Part shown: piece after piece, positions 11,209 through 19,794 of the stretch
Layout: every line of letters starts with the position of its first letter
Numbering within the stretch: the stretch's first letter is position 1
Source: Haemophilus influenzae
GTDB taxonomy: Bacteria > Pseudomonadota > Gammaproteobacteria > Enterobacterales > Pasteurellaceae
Direction of reading: 5' to 3'
Length of the DNA stretch: 64,000 bases
Assembly: GCF_001457655.1 (NCBI RefSeq)
Contig: NZ_LN831035.1
Span: 558,001 to 622,000, forward strand
The notes under the pieces: model-generated
The model's input: the letters and a program-made list of their open reading frames with translations, nothing else
Database searches by the model: none
Told to the model about the DNA's origin: nothing
Translations under genes and position numbers: made by a program

Positions 11209-11991
11209 ATGTTCATTGTAGATTCCCACTGCCATTTAGATGCGTTGGATTATGAAAATTTACACAAAAACATCGCGGATGTGGTGGAAAAAGCGCGCAC
11301 GCGTGATGTGAAACATTTGCTCGCGATTGGTGTAACCTTAAGCCGTTTTGAGCAGGCTTATGACTCTTTACGGGAATTTAATAATGTCTCGCTTGCTTGC
11401 GGTGTCCATCCCCTTGATTTTGAAGAAGAACCTTATGACGTAGAGCGTTTATTGCGTTTAGCACAAGATCCGAAAGTGATTGCTATTGGCGAAATTGGCT
11501 TAGATTATTATTACAGTGCGGACAATAAAGCGGCGCAACAAGCGGTGTTTGGCAGCCAAATCGATATTGCAAACCAATTAGATAAGCCTGTGATTATTCA
11601 TACACGTTCTGCAGGCGATGACACCATTGCAATGTTACGCCAACACCGTGCTGAAAAGTGCGGTGGCGTTATTCATTGTTTTACGGAAACTATGGAATTT
11701 GCGAAAAAAGCGTTGGATTTAGGATTTTACATTTCTTGTTCTGGCATTGTAACCTTTAAAAATGCCGAAGCGATTCGTGAGGTTATTCGTTATGTACCAA
11801 TGGAACGCTTATTGGTGGAAACGGATTCGCCTTATCTTGCGCCTGTGCCTTACAGAGGTAAAGAAAATCAACCCGCTTATACGAGAGAAGTATGTGAATA
11901 CGTGGCAACCTTAAAGGGCGTTTCTGCAGAGGCGTTTGCTCAAATCACTACACAAAATTTCGAGCGTTTATTTAAAATTCGTGTAGAATAA
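11209..11991 (+). CDS. ycfH: TatD-family metal-dependent hydrolase (YcfH type)
   Basis: The 260-residue TIM-barrel amidohydrolase carries the TatD/YcfH motifs: DSHCHLD at the N-terminus (metal ligands), GEIGLDYY near 96, [10 protein letters not shown] near 126, VIHCFTET near 153 and the C-terminal [10 protein letters not shown] with its catalytic aspartate. Relatives are deoxyribonucleases or uncharacterised metal hydrolases; the true substrate of YcfH is not settled. Position directly after holB matches E. coli ycfH, which is why I prefer that name to tatD. The RBS AAGGA precedes the ATG. Confidence 0.9.
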   Translation: MFIVDSHCHLDALDYENLHKNIADVVEKARTRDVKHLLAIGVTLSRFEQAYDSLREFNNVSLACGVHPLDFEEEPYDVERLLRLAQDPKVIAIGEIGLDYYYSADNKAAQQAVFGSQIDIANQLDKPVIIHTRSAGDDTIAMLRQHRAEKCGGVIHCFTETMEFAKKALDLGFYISCSGIVTFKNAEAIREVIRYVPMERLLVETDSPYLAPVPYRGKENQPAYTREVCEYVATLKGVSAEAFAQITTQNFERLFKIRVE

Positions 11992-12017
11992 ATGCACAGT
12001 TCTGACAAGGGAAAAGT

Positions 12018-12542
12018 ATGCGAAAGTTTTTTAAATATTTCTTATTTATTGTTGTTTTTTTATTCCACGGTTTTATGTTTTCTGTGGTGAATTATGTATT
12101 TCCTCATTACGATGTGACACGTGTTACTGGCGTAGAAGTTAAACGTGTTGATAAAGATGGCCCCATCACAAAATCAAATCCAGCTGATGGCCCAACACGT
12201 GATGTGTATTACATCAATACGCAAAATGACGATGGCAAAATTATGGTGTATCGCAACGAAGATACACGTTGGGGTTTCCCATTCTACTTCAAATTTGGCT
12301 CAGCCAATTTACAGGCTGAATCACAGGCTTTGGGTAATGACAACAAACTTGTGCAAATTAAATACTATGGTTGGCGTATTACGATGGTGGATGAATATCG
12401 TAATGCAACCTCAATTAAAGAAATTACGGCTGATGATACACCAAGCAATCCGATTGTTTCGTGGATTTTATATGTATTCTTGCTGGCGACATTATTTTTG
12501 TCTATCCAATTTATTCGCGGCTGGTTTGACAGCGATAAGTAA
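12018..12542 (+). CDS. DUF1523-type inner-membrane protein
   Basis: A 174-residue protein with an N-terminal membrane segment (about 6-27) and a second near the C-terminus (about 145-166), leaving a ~115-residue domain between them, probably periplasmic. Conserved-looking blocks are YDVTRVTGVEVKRVDKDG, RDVYYINT and NEDTRWGFPFYFKFGSANLQAE. These recall the DUF1523 family, for which I know no function. It starts 26 bases after ycfH with a GGGAAA site, so it may be the last gene of the holB-ycfH transcript; a terminator follows. Confidence 0.7.
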   Translation: MRKFFKYFLFIVVFLFHGFMFSVVNYVFPHYDVTRVTGVEVKRVDKDGPITKSNPADGPTRDVYYINTQNDDGKIMVYRNEDTRWGFPFYFKFGSANLQAESQALGNDNKLVQIKYYGWRITMVDEYRNATSIKEITADDTPSNPIVSWILYVFLLATLFLSIQFIRGWFDSDK

Positions 12543-12549
12543 TATCCCA

Positions 12550-12576
12550 AACGGTCGCAAAGTGCGGTCGTTTTCT
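12550..12576 (+). terminator. USS-containing terminator after the DUF1523 gene
   Basis: AACGGTCGCA, loop AAG, TGCGGTCGTT, then TTCTTTT. The stem contains two G-T wobbles and embeds one uptake core (AAGTGCGGT). Confidence 0.65.
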
Positions 12577-12592
12577 TTTATATTTTTGAGTA

Positions 12593-13891
12593 ATGATTAT
12601 GGAATTATTTCATACTATTTTGGCAATTGTGGCTTTAATTTTAAGTAGCGCAGTTGTTTCTTCTGCTGAAATTTCTCTGGCGAGTTCTCGTAAGTTAAAA
12701 TTACAATCTCTTGCAAATAAAGGCGACGTGCGTGCGCTTCAAGTGCTTAAATTACAAGAGCATCCTGGTCGTTTTATTACGGTGGTTCAAATTTTGTTGA
12801 ATATGGTGGCGATTTTGGGTGGGGGAATTGGCGAAAGTGCGCTAAGTCCTTACATTGCAGATATTTTAAATCGTTCTTTTGAAGGAAGTTGGATTGAGCC
12901 AACCGCCTCTACAATCGCTTTTATATTAGTGACTTGTTTGTTTATTTTATTTGCTGATCTTATTCCAAAACGTATTGCTATTACTTATCCTGAAATGGTG
13001 GCGTTGAGCGTTGTGGGTATTATGAATTTTAGTATGTATGTGTTTAAACCGCTTGTGTGGTTTTTTGATACTATTGCTAATGTATTTTTCCGCTTATTTC
13101 GCATTTCTACTGTGCGTGAAGATGGCATGACCTCTGAAGATATTTTCGCCGTAGTTGAAGCAGGCGCAGAAGCTGGTGTATTAAAAACTCAAGAGCATTA
13201 TTTGATCGAAAATATTTTCGATATGCAAGCCCGTACGGTAACTTCCACAATGACAACCCGTGAAAACATCGTATATTTAGACCGCACTTTTTCTCGCCAA
13301 GAAGTGATGGATACGCTTTCTCGTGATTCTCATTCTAAAATTGTGATTTGTGACAATGGCCTCGACAAAATCTTAGGTTATATCGAATCCCATACTTTGC
13401 TAACTATGTATTTGCAGAATGAAAATGTGGTGCTCACAGATCCTAAACTACTCCGTAAAGCCTTATTTGTGCCTGATACGCTTTCTCTTTACGAAGTGTT
13501 GGAATTGTTTAAATCTACTGGCGAAGATTTTGCGATTATTGTGAATGAATATGCTCTTGTGGTGGGTATTGTTACGCTAAATGATGTGATGAGTATTGTT
13601 ATGGGGGAATTGGTTTCTAACGAAGAAGAATATATTGTGAGCCGTGATGAAAACTCGTGGCTGATTGATGGCGCAACGCCATTAAAAGAGGTAACTCGAG
13701 TATTAGATATTGCTTATTTTCCCGATGAAGAAAACTACGAAACTATCAGTGGTTTTATGATGTATATGTTACGTAAAATCCCGAAAAAAACCGATTCTGT
13801 GGTTTACGGAAAATACAAGTTTGAAGTGATTGATACGGAAAACTTTAAAATCGATCAGATTTTGGTGTCTTTAGTAAAAGAGCAGGAGTAG
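12593..13891 (+). CDS. CNNM/CorB-family transporter-like protein (DUF21-CBS-CorC domains)
   Basis: The 432-residue protein shows an N-terminal DUF21 membrane domain (about 1-185, four hydrophobic segments) with AEISLASSR and IPKRIAITYPE. A CBS-domain pair follows (about 200-335; TSTMTTRENIVYLD, IVNEYALVVGIVTLNDVM), then a C-terminal CorC_HlyC domain (about 345-430; SWLIDGATPLKEV, YETISGFMMYML). This layout is shared by CorB-type magnesium/cobalt efflux proteins and proteins once mislabelled hemolysins. Magnesium or divalent cation handling is a family inference. A second ATG six bases in is an alternative start. Confidence 0.85.
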   Translation: MIMELFHTILAIVALILSSAVVSSAEISLASSRKLKLQSLANKGDVRALQVLKLQEHPGRFITVVQILLNMVAILGGGIGESALSPYIADILNRSFEGSWIEPTASTIAFILVTCLFILFADLIPKRIAITYPEMVALSVVGIMNFSMYVFKPLVWFFDTIANVFFRLFRISTVREDGMTSEDIFAVVEAGAEAGVLKTQEHYLIENIFDMQARTVTSTMTTRENIVYLDRTFSRQEVMDTLSRDSHSKIVICDNGLDKILGYIESHTLLTMYLQNENVVLTDPKLLRKALFVPDTLSLYEVLELFKSTGEDFAIIVNEYALVVGIVTLNDVMSIVMGELVSNEEEYIVSRDENSWLIDGATPLKEVTRVLDIAYFPDEENYETISGFMMYMLRKIPKKTDSVVYGKYKFEVIDTENFKIDQILVSLVKEQE

Positions 13892-13962
13892 AAGTGCGGT
13901 AAATTTTTATCCATTTCTCTACAAAATTATGTTATAAAACCATAAAAAATTTGAGGTTAAAT

Positions 13963-14154
13963 ATGGAACTAAGACAACAAATTCCAACAGGCTGTATTAA
14001 GCAATTCGGGCAATTTGGCGTGCCTTATGTGGTTGGCGAGGTTGCGGAATTTTTGCCAGATGGTGATGTGTTGGTAAATATCACATTGTTACAATCTGGA
14101 GAAAAAGACATTTATCGCTTATCTTACCTACTTGAAGATCCCGAAGCTGAATAA
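13963..14154 (+). CDS. vapX: Antitoxin VapX
   Basis: A 63-residue protein, MELRQQIPTG..., eight bases upstream of vapD, with GAGGT before the ATG. Its position and size match the vapX gene of the vapXD toxin-antitoxin locus described in H. influenzae, where VapX neutralises the ribonuclease VapD. The sequence shows no recognised DNA-binding motif; FGQFGVPYVVGEVAEFLPDGDVLVNI looks like a small beta-barrel. An upstream in-frame ATG at 13951 would add four residues without a better RBS. Identification rests on context plus memory. Confidence 0.8.
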   Translation: MELRQQIPTGCIKQFGQFGVPYVVGEVAEFLPDGDVLVNITLLQSGEKDIYRLSYLLEDPEAE

Positions 14155-14162
14155 GGAAAATT

Positions 14163-14441
14163 ATGTACGCGATTGCTTTTGATTTAGTTGTAAAAGACAC
14201 TCAAGATTATCATCCAAAGGGCGTTCAAGAGGCTTATACAGACATTGGCGCAGTTTTAGCAAAATTTGGTTTTGTTAGAACACAAGGAAGTTTATATACC
14301 AACATGAATGAAGATATGGCGAATCTCTTTCAGGCAATGAATGCACTAAAACAGTTGGCGTGGATTTCTCAGTCGGTACGAGATATTCGCGCTTTTCGTA
14401 TTGAGCAATGGTCTGATTTTACTGATTTTATACGAAATTAA
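14163..14441 (+). CDS. vapD: VapD toxin (ribonuclease, virulence-associated protein D)
   Basis: The 92-residue protein starts MYAIAFDLVVKDTQDYHP and contains YTDIGAVLAKFGFVRTQGSLYTN and a FRIEQWSDFT C-terminus, the VapD family signature. VapD has a ferredoxin/Cas2-like fold and cleaves RNA; in H. influenzae it has been implicated in persistence in host tissue. It is eight bases after vapX with a GGAAA site, so the pair is translated from one message. No other TA partner is nearby, and the length is normal. Confidence 0.9.
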   Translation: MYAIAFDLVVKDTQDYHPKGVQEAYTDIGAVLAKFGFVRTQGSLYTNMNEDMANLFQAMNALKQLAWISQSVRDIRAFRIEQWSDFTDFIRN

Positions 14442-14471
14442 CATTTGCCTAGATAAGCCTTACAGGCTTCC

Positions 14472-14499
14472 TTGCTTAATCCCCTTCAGACAGTATAAT
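14472..14499 (+). promoter_or_regulatory. Sigma-70 promoter for lipoprotein gene
   Basis: TTGCTT (14472-14477), a 16-base spacer, then perfect TATAAT (14494-14499), 34 bases before the preferred ATG at 14534. A small AAGCC/GGCTT hairpin just upstream may end vapXD transcription. Confidence 0.65.
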
Positions 14500-14533
14500 G
14501 GCGGCGTTTTATTAACTTTAATCAGGTATGACT

Positions 14534-15064
14534 ATGTTTAAAAAAATCTCTGTTTTATTTTTTACGTTAATATTGGCAGGTTGTTCTTCTTGGTCATCGG
14601 TTACTAACCATATTCCATTTATGGGGAACGATAAAAAAGTGATTGATTTAGATAAAGATAAAATCGATCAAAAATCTTATGCAGCTGCTTATGAAGCGAC
14701 TGTGGCGACATATAAAGGTCGCGTGAATGAAAATTTCTTTGTAGATAATTTTGCAAGTGGTGCGAATGACTGGTATTTAGGCCGTATTTTAGTTCCAGTG
14801 AAACAAATTCAGGATAAACTTTACACTGGCAGCCATGATTCTGATGTATATGCCTATTATAGCGGCGTGTTACATGCGGAAGCATTGCAAGCGAACCTTA
14901 AACGTTTGAGCGCAAATTGTTGGGAAAAAGTGGATTCGCAAAGTATGGCTCAAGGTATTTATGATGCGATGCGTGATTTACAAAAAGGCGAAGCGCGCGG
15001 AGAAAATGATGAATATATTGTGCAAGGTAGTGAAGCGCTGCTGAAAGCCTGTACATCTAAATAA
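14534..15064 (+). CDS. Putative lipoprotein of unknown function
   Basis: About 176 residues with a lipoprotein signal: MFKKISVLFFTLILAG then the acylated cysteine (lipobox LAGC). The mature part is hydrophilic, with DKIDQKSYAAAYEATVATYKGRV and a region of paired aromatic residues (NDWYLGRILVPVKQ), and two further cysteines. No Asp at +2, so outer-membrane sorting is plausible. I do not recognise a characterised family. An ATG six bases earlier (14528) is possible but lies only two bases from the purine-rich site. It precedes the fru operon but has its own promoter and terminator. Confidence 0.75.
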   Translation: MFKKISVLFFTLILAGCSSWSSVTNHIPFMGNDKKVIDLDKDKIDQKSYAAAYEATVATYKGRVNENFFVDNFASGANDWYLGRILVPVKQIQDKLYTGSHDSDVYAYYSGVLHAEALQANLKRLSANCWEKVDSQSMAQGIYDAMRDLQKGEARGENDEYIVQGSEALLKACTSK

Positions 15065-15076
15065 TTGTTTTTCAAT

Positions 15077-15118
15077 AAGCTGCTGGTCGATTTGTTTCAT
15101 CCGCAGCTTTCTTTTTAA
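15077..15118 (+). terminator. Terminator between lipoprotein gene and fruB
   Basis: AAGCTGC and GCAGCTT flank a 19-base loop and are followed by TCTTTTT. The loop is long, but the stem is exact and the U tail is good. Confidence 0.6.
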
Positions 15119-15135
15119 ATTATTAAGGAGCAAGA

Positions 15136-16635
15136 ATGTTAGAACTTTCGGAAAGCAACATTCATTTAAATGCTAATGCAATTGATAAACAACAAGCGAT
15201 CGAAATGGCAGCGTCCGCATTGGTTCAAGCAGGCAATGTTGAAAATGGTTACTTGCAAGGAATGTTAGTGCGCGAGCTGCAAACCTCAACCTTTTTAGGC
15301 AATGGCATCGCTATTCCTCATGGCACCTTGGATACTCGTTTGATGGTAAAGAAAACGGGCGTGCAAGTGTTTCAATTTCCTCAAGGCATAGAATGGGGCG
15401 AAGGAAATATTGCTTATGTCGTGATTGGTATTGCGGCGCGATCTGATGAGCATTTGTCCTTATTACGCCAACTAACCCATGTATTGAGCGATGAAGATAC
15501 TGCAGCAAAATTAGCAAAAATAACTGATGTGGCTGAATTTTGCGCGATTTTAATGGGCGAGACAATTGATCCATTTGAAATTCCTGCTGCCAATATCAGT
15601 TTAGATGTAAATACCCAAAGTTTATTAACTTTAGTTGCGATTAATGCGGGGCAATTACAGGTGCAAAGTGCGGTAGAAAATCGCTTTATTTCTGAAGTGA
15701 TAAATAATGCGGCATTACCACTTGGCAAAGGGTTATGGGTAACGGACTCTGTCGTAGGAAATGTGAAAAATGCCTTAGCATTTAGTCGTGCCAAAACGAT
15801 TTTTAGCCACAATGGCAAGGCCGTAAAAGGCGTGATAACCGTTTCAGCCGTCGGTGATCAAATTAATCCAACTTTGGCGCGTTTATTAGATGACGATGTC
15901 CAAACAACCTTGCTCAATGGAAATTCAACAGAAATTTTGACCGCACTTTTGGGTTCATCGAGTGATGTTGAAACTCAATCTGTAGAAGGTGCTGTTGTAG
16001 GAACCTTTACGATTCGTAATGAACACGGCTTACATGCACGCCCAAGTGCAAATTTGGTTAATGAAGTGAAAAAATTCACTTCTAAAATAACCATGCAAAA
16101 TCTTACTCGTGAAAGTGAAGTCGTCAGCGCAAAAAGTTTGATGAAGATTGTTGCGCTTGGTGTAACACAAGGACATCGTTTACGTTTTGTGGCAGAGGGG
16201 GAAGATGCAAAACAAGCAATTGAATCATTGGGCAAAGCGATAGCCAATGGCTTGGGCGAGAATGTTTCGGTAGTGCCACCGTCTGAACCCGATACCATTG
16301 AGATTATGGGCGATCAAATTCACACACCTGCGGTAACAGAAGATGATAATTTGCCGGCAAATGCCATTGAAGCCGTATTTGTGATTAAAAACGAGCAAGG
16401 TTTGCATGCTCGTCCAAGTGCAATATTGGTAAATGAAGTGAAGAAATATAATGCTTCCGTAGCAGTTCAAAACCTTGATCGTAATTCTCAATTAGTCAGT
16501 GCTAAAAGTTTGATGAAAATTGTAGCATTAGGCGTAGTCAAAGGGACTCGTTTACGTTTTGTTGCGACGGGCGAAGAAGCGCAACAAGCTATTGACGGAA
16601 TCAGCGCTGTGATCGAATCGGGTTTAGGGGAATAG
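15136..16635 (+). CDS. fruB: Fructose PTS multiphosphoryl transfer protein (EIIA-HPr-HPr)
   Basis: Carries phosphate from PTS enzyme I to the fructose permease. The 499-residue protein has an N-terminal EIIA-Fru domain with active-site His62 in AIPHGT, a central linker or M domain (about 150-280), and two HPr-like domains. The phosphorylatable histidines are H300 and H424, both in GLHARPSA contexts. Both HPr copies also share SAKSLMKIVALGV. E. coli FruB (FPr) has one HPr module; the tandem pair is a Haemophilus feature. First gene of fruBKA, with AAGGAGCAAG as RBS. Confidence 0.95.
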   Translation: MLELSESNIHLNANAIDKQQAIEMAASALVQAGNVENGYLQGMLVRELQTSTFLGNGIAIPHGTLDTRLMVKKTGVQVFQFPQGIEWGEGNIAYVVIGIAARSDEHLSLLRQLTHVLSDEDTAAKLAKITDVAEFCAILMGETIDPFEIPAANISLDVNTQSLLTLVAINAGQLQVQSAVENRFISEVINNAALPLGKGLWVTDSVVGNVKNALAFSRAKTIFSHNGKAVKGVITVSAVGDQINPTLARLLDDDVQTTLLNGNSTEILTALLGSSSDVETQSVEGAVVGTFTIRNEHGLHARPSANLVNEVKKFTSKITMQNLTRESEVVSAKSLMKIVALGVTQGHRLRFVAEGEDAKQAIESLGKAIANGLGENVSVVPPSEPDTIEIMGDQIHTPAVTEDDNLPANAIEAVFVIKNEQGLHARPSAILVNEVKKYNASVAVQNLDRNSQLVSAKSLMKIVALGVVKGTRLRFVATGEEAQQAIDGISAVIESGLGE

Positions 16636-16636
16636 T

Positions 16637-17578
16637 ATGGCAAGCGTCGTAACCATTACCTTAAATGCCGCCTATGATTTAGTTGGGCGTTTAAATCGTA
16701 TTCAACTTGGCGAAGTAAATACGGTAGAAACATTGGGCTTATTCCCTGCTGGAAAAGGCATTAATGTCGCAAAAGTACTAAAAGATTTAGGCGTTAATGT
16801 TGCAGTAGGCGGTTTCTTGGGCAAGGATAATTCAGCTGATTTCGAGCAAATGTTTAATCAGCACGGTTTGAAAGATAAATTCCACCGTGTTAATGGCAAA
16901 ACACGTATCAATGTAAAAATTACCGAGACTGAAGCGGATGTGACAGATTTAAATTTCTTGGGATATCAAATAAGCCCACAAATTTGGCAACAATTTGTGA
17001 CGGATTCTTTGGCTTATTGTTTAGATTATGACATTGTCGCAGTTTGTGGCAGTTTACCTCGAGGTGTGTCTCCTGAATTGTTTGCTGATTGGTTAAATCA
17101 GCTTCATCAAGCTGGCGTTAAAGTGGTGCTTGATAGTAGCAATGCTGCGCTTACCGCTGGATTAAAAGCGAAACCTTGGCTAGTAAAACCCAATCATCGA
17201 GAACTTGAGGCTTGGGTTGGTCATTCATTAAATAGTCTTGAAGAAATTATTGCCGCTGCACAGCAACTCAAAGCGGAAGGCATTGAAAACGTGATTATTT
17301 CAATGGGCGCAAAAGGTTCTTTATGGATTAATAATGAAGGCGTGCTTAAAGCCGAACCAGCAAAATGTGAAAATGTCGTGAGTACCGTTGGAGCAGGGGA
17401 TTCAATGGTAGCAGGCTTAATCTATGGTTTTGAAAAAGGTTTATCGAAAACAGAAACCTTAGCTTTTGCTACGGCTGTGTCCGCTTTTGCGGTATCTCAG
17501 AGTAACGTCGGTGTGAGTGATTTGAGTTTACTTGACCCCATTTTAGAAAAAGTACAAATAACGATGATTGAAGGATAG
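16637..17578 (+). CDS. fruK: 1-phosphofructokinase
   Basis: Phosphorylates the fructose 1-phosphate made by the PTS to fructose 1,6-bisphosphate for glycolysis. The 313-residue PfkB-family kinase has the first signature GKGINVAKVLKDLG near residue 37, VCGSLPRG near 135, VKPNHRELE and the second signature TVGAGDSMVAG near 252, including the catalytic aspartate. The ATG starts one base after the fruB stop, and fruA begins one base after the fruK stop, so all three are translationally linked. Confidence 0.96.
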   Translation: MASVVTITLNAAYDLVGRLNRIQLGEVNTVETLGLFPAGKGINVAKVLKDLGVNVAVGGFLGKDNSADFEQMFNQHGLKDKFHRVNGKTRINVKITETEADVTDLNFLGYQISPQIWQQFVTDSLAYCLDYDIVAVCGSLPRGVSPELFADWLNQLHQAGVKVVLDSSNAALTAGLKAKPWLVKPNHRELEAWVGHSLNSLEEIIAAAQQLKAEGIENVIISMGAKGSLWINNEGVLKAEPAKCENVVSTVGAGDSMVAGLIYGFEKGLSKTETLAFATAVSAFAVSQSNVGVSDLSLLDPILEKVQITMIEG

Positions 17579-17579
17579 T

Positions 17580-19250
17580 ATGAAGTTATTTTTAACCCAA
17601 TCAGCTAATGTAGGCGATGCGAAAGCCTATTTATTACATGAAGTTTTTCGAGCAGCTGCACAAAAAGCAAATGTCTCTATTGTAGAAACACCAGCCGAAG
17701 CAGATCTTGTTCTTGTATTTGGTTCTGTATTACCAAATAACCCTGCGTTAGTTGGTAAAAAAGTCTTTATTATCGGCGAAGCTATCGCCATGATTTCTCC
17801 TGAAGTAACATTGGCAAATGCCTTAGCGAATGGGGCTGATTATGTTGCACCGAAAAGTGCGGTGAGTTTTACAGGTGTTTCTGGTGTAAAAAATATTGTT
17901 GCGGTAACGGCTTGTCCAACTGGCGTTGCACATACGTTTATGTCAGCCGAAGCGATTGAAGCCTATGCGAAAAAACAAGGTTGGAATGTAAAAGTTGAAA
18001 CCCGTGGTCAAGTTGGGGCTGGCAATGAAATTACTGCAGAAGAAGTCGCGGCGGCTGATTTGGTATTTGTTGCAGCAGATATTGACGTGCCTTTAGATAA
18101 ATTTAAAGGTAAACCAATATACCGCACTTCAACAGGATTAGCCTTGAAGAAAACTGAGCAAGAATTTGATAAGGCATTTAAAGAAGCCAAAATTTTTGAT
18201 GGTGGAAATAATGCGGGAACGAAAGAAGAAAGCCGTGAGAAAAAAGGTGTGTACAAACACTTAATGACTGGTGTTTCTCATATGTTACCGTTAGTGGTTG
18301 CTGGTGGATTGTTGATCGCGATTTCCTTTATGTTCAGTTTTAATGTAATTGAAAATACAGGAGTTTTTCAAGATCTTCCTAATATGTTGATTAATATCGG
18401 TAGTGGTGTGGCGTTCAAGTTAATGATTGCCGTGTTTGCTGGTTACGTTGCATTTTCTATCGCTGATCGTCCAGGACTTGCAGTTGGTTTGATTGCAGGG
18501 ATGCTGGCAAGTGAAGCGGGTGCAGGGATTCTTGGCGGTATTATTGCAGGTTTCTTAGCCGGCTATGTGGTGAAAGGGCTAAATGTGATTATTCGATTGC
18601 CAGCAAGCCTGACTTCATTAAAACCGATTTTAATTTTACCGCTCTTGGGTTCGATGATTGTTGGTTTGACGATGATTTACCTCATCAATCCACCAGTGGC
18701 TGAAATTATGAAAGAGCTAAGTAATTGGCTTACTTCAATGGGCGAAGTGAATGCGATTGTGTTAGGCGTAATTATCGGCGCAATGATGTGTATCGATATG
18801 GGCGGACCAGTAAATAAAGCAGCGTACACTTTTTCTGTTGGATTGATTACCTCCCAAGTTTATACACCAATGGCTGCGGCAATGGCCGCAGGTATGGTTC
18901 CTCCAATTGGTATGACAGTTGCGACTTGGATTGCTCGCAATAAATTTACCGTTAGCCAACGCGATGCGGGGAAAGCATCATTTGTTCTTGGTTTATGTTT
19001 TATTTCTGAAGGTGCATTACCATTTGTGGCAGCAGATCCAATTCGAGTCATTATTAGCTCTGTGATTGGTGGTGCGGTGGCTGGTGCGATTTCAATGGGA
19101 TTAAATATTACCTTACAAGCTCCGCACGGCGGATTATTTGTCATTCCATTTGTATCTGAGCCGTTGAAATATCTTGGTGCAATTGCGATTGGTGCTTTAT
19201 CAACAGGTGTGGTTTACGCCATTATTAAATCGAAAAACAATGCGGAATAA
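17580..19250 (+). CDS. fruA: PTS fructose transporter EIIB'BC
   Basis: Inner-membrane permease that imports fructose as fructose 1-phosphate. The 556-residue protein has a degenerate IIB' domain (about 1-95) and a IIB domain with phosphorylated Cys112 in VTACPTGVAHTFMSAEAI. The IIC membrane domain (about 225-550) carries HMLPLVVAGGLLIA, MGGPVNKAAY and ISEGALPF. The ATG at 17580 has AAGGATAG before it; an in-frame TTG twelve bases upstream is less likely. It is the last gene of fruBKA, and a long terminator hairpin follows. Confidence 0.95.
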   Translation: MKLFLTQSANVGDAKAYLLHEVFRAAAQKANVSIVETPAEADLVLVFGSVLPNNPALVGKKVFIIGEAIAMISPEVTLANALANGADYVAPKSAVSFTGVSGVKNIVAVTACPTGVAHTFMSAEAIEAYAKKQGWNVKVETRGQVGAGNEITAEEVAAADLVFVAADIDVPLDKFKGKPIYRTSTGLALKKTEQEFDKAFKEAKIFDGGNNAGTKEESREKKGVYKHLMTGVSHMLPLVVAGGLLIAISFMFSFNVIENTGVFQDLPNMLINIGSGVAFKLMIAVFAGYVAFSIADRPGLAVGLIAGMLASEAGAGILGGIIAGFLAGYVVKGLNVIIRLPASLTSLKPILILPLLGSMIVGLTMIYLINPPVAEIMKELSNWLTSMGEVNAIVLGVIIGAMMCIDMGGPVNKAAYTFSVGLITSQVYTPMAAAMAAGMVPPIGMTVATWIARNKFTVSQRDAGKASFVLGLCFISEGALPFVAADPIRVIISSVIGGAVAGAISMGLNITLQAPHGGLFVIPFVSEPLKYLGAIAIGALSTGVVYAIIKSKNNAE

Positions 19251-19291
19251 TACCGCACTTTGAATGTAAAAAATAATTTTCATTGAAAAAG

Positions 19292-19453
19292 TTAGACTAT
19301 GAAATCAAGGACTAAGCTCTGTAATCTACAGGGCTTAGTCCTTTTAGTTATGGATGTATTCGTGAATCGTTTGTAAAAGTAGGAGCAATCTTTTTCTTTC
19401 AGTTTTGCTTTTTTAATTTGGGCGTCAGAAAGCGGATTTGTTAAGTATGCCAT
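19292..19453 (-). pseudogene. Integrase N-terminal scrap behind tRNA-Leu
   Basis: From an ATG at 19453 the minus strand reads MAYLTNPLSDAQIKKAKLKE, which resembles the N-terminal arm-DNA-binding domain of tRNA-targeting tyrosine integrases (typical pattern: L-T/S-D-x-x-I-K-x-A-K-P-K-E-K). After about 22 residues (to ~19388) the similarity ends and the frame closes at 19292, so the catalytic domain is missing. It lies ~230 bases past the 3' end of a tRNA-Leu gene, where such elements insert. I read it as the remnant of an excised or decayed integrative element; a chance resemblance over 22 residues is possible. Confidence 0.55.
19307..19347 (+). terminator. Long hairpin terminator after fruA
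   Basis: AAGGACTAAGC pairs with GCTTAGTCCTT, and the inner CTGTA pairs with TACAG around ATC, giving about 17 pairs interrupted by one T-G. TTTTAG follows. It lies inside the antisense reading frame that contains the integrase scrap, so it may have been created or used by a past insertion. Confidence 0.75.
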
Positions 19454-19622
19454 AAAATAGCCCTACTTAGTAATATAACAAACTAGGCGTTAATCCTAGT
19501 ATTTACAAGTCTCTATGCTGTTTTAGTAATAGATTTTTTTGCCTTAGCGTGAATATATTATTAAGTCTATTACTAAGATTCTAAGGTTCGATAGTATTTT
19601 ATAGTGGAGTATAGGGAATAAA
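19454..19622. other. AT-rich spacer with inverted repeats
   Basis: No gene is seen here. It contains ACTAGG/CCTAGT (19482-19500) and an 11-base inverted repeat TTAGTAATAGA/TCTATTACTAA (19523-19533 and 19566-19576). These could be att-arm remnants of the lost element or chance structure. I found no direct repeat of the tRNA 3' end. Confidence 0.4.
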
Positions 19623-19653
19623 AAAGCCTTGATTTCAGTAGAATCAAGGCTTT
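19623..19653 (-). terminator. Terminator downstream of tRNA-Leu
   Basis: AAAGCCTTGATT and AATCAAGGCTTT form a perfect 12-bp stem around a 7-base loop, followed by a T run on the minus strand. It lies 32 bases beyond the tRNA CCA and ends the secG-tRNA transcript. Confidence 0.85.
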
Positions 19654-19684
19654 GTAATGCTTTTAGTGCTGTATATTTTTAATT

Positions 19685-19770
19685 TGGTGCTCTGGGCGAG
19701 ACTTGAACTCGCACGACCTGTGGTCACTACCCCCTCAAGATAGCGTGTCTACCAATTCCACCACCAGAGC
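19685..19770 (-). tRNA. leuU: tRNA-Leu, anticodon GAG
   Basis: The 86-base gene has acceptor GCTCTGG pairing with CCAGAGC, an encoded CCA end and a D-loop with GGAATTGGTAGAC. The anticodon stem CTATC/GGTAG has loop TTGAGGG (anticodon GAG). A long variable arm typical of class II tRNA-Leu follows, then T-arm GCGAG-TTCAAGT-CTCGC. It begins 24 bases after the secG stop, the same secG-leuU arrangement as in E. coli. Confidence 0.95.
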
Positions 19771-19794
19771 TTTAATTTTTATGCTAATCCTATT

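Noticed and set aside
12145..12648. 167-codon frame overlapping the DUF1523 gene
   Set aside because: Overlaps a well-supported gene in another frame and lacks a start signal; the codon pattern is not gene-like.
15414..15818. Antisense frame in fruB
   Set aside because: Shadow of a confident gene; similar long antisense frames occur in other genes here.
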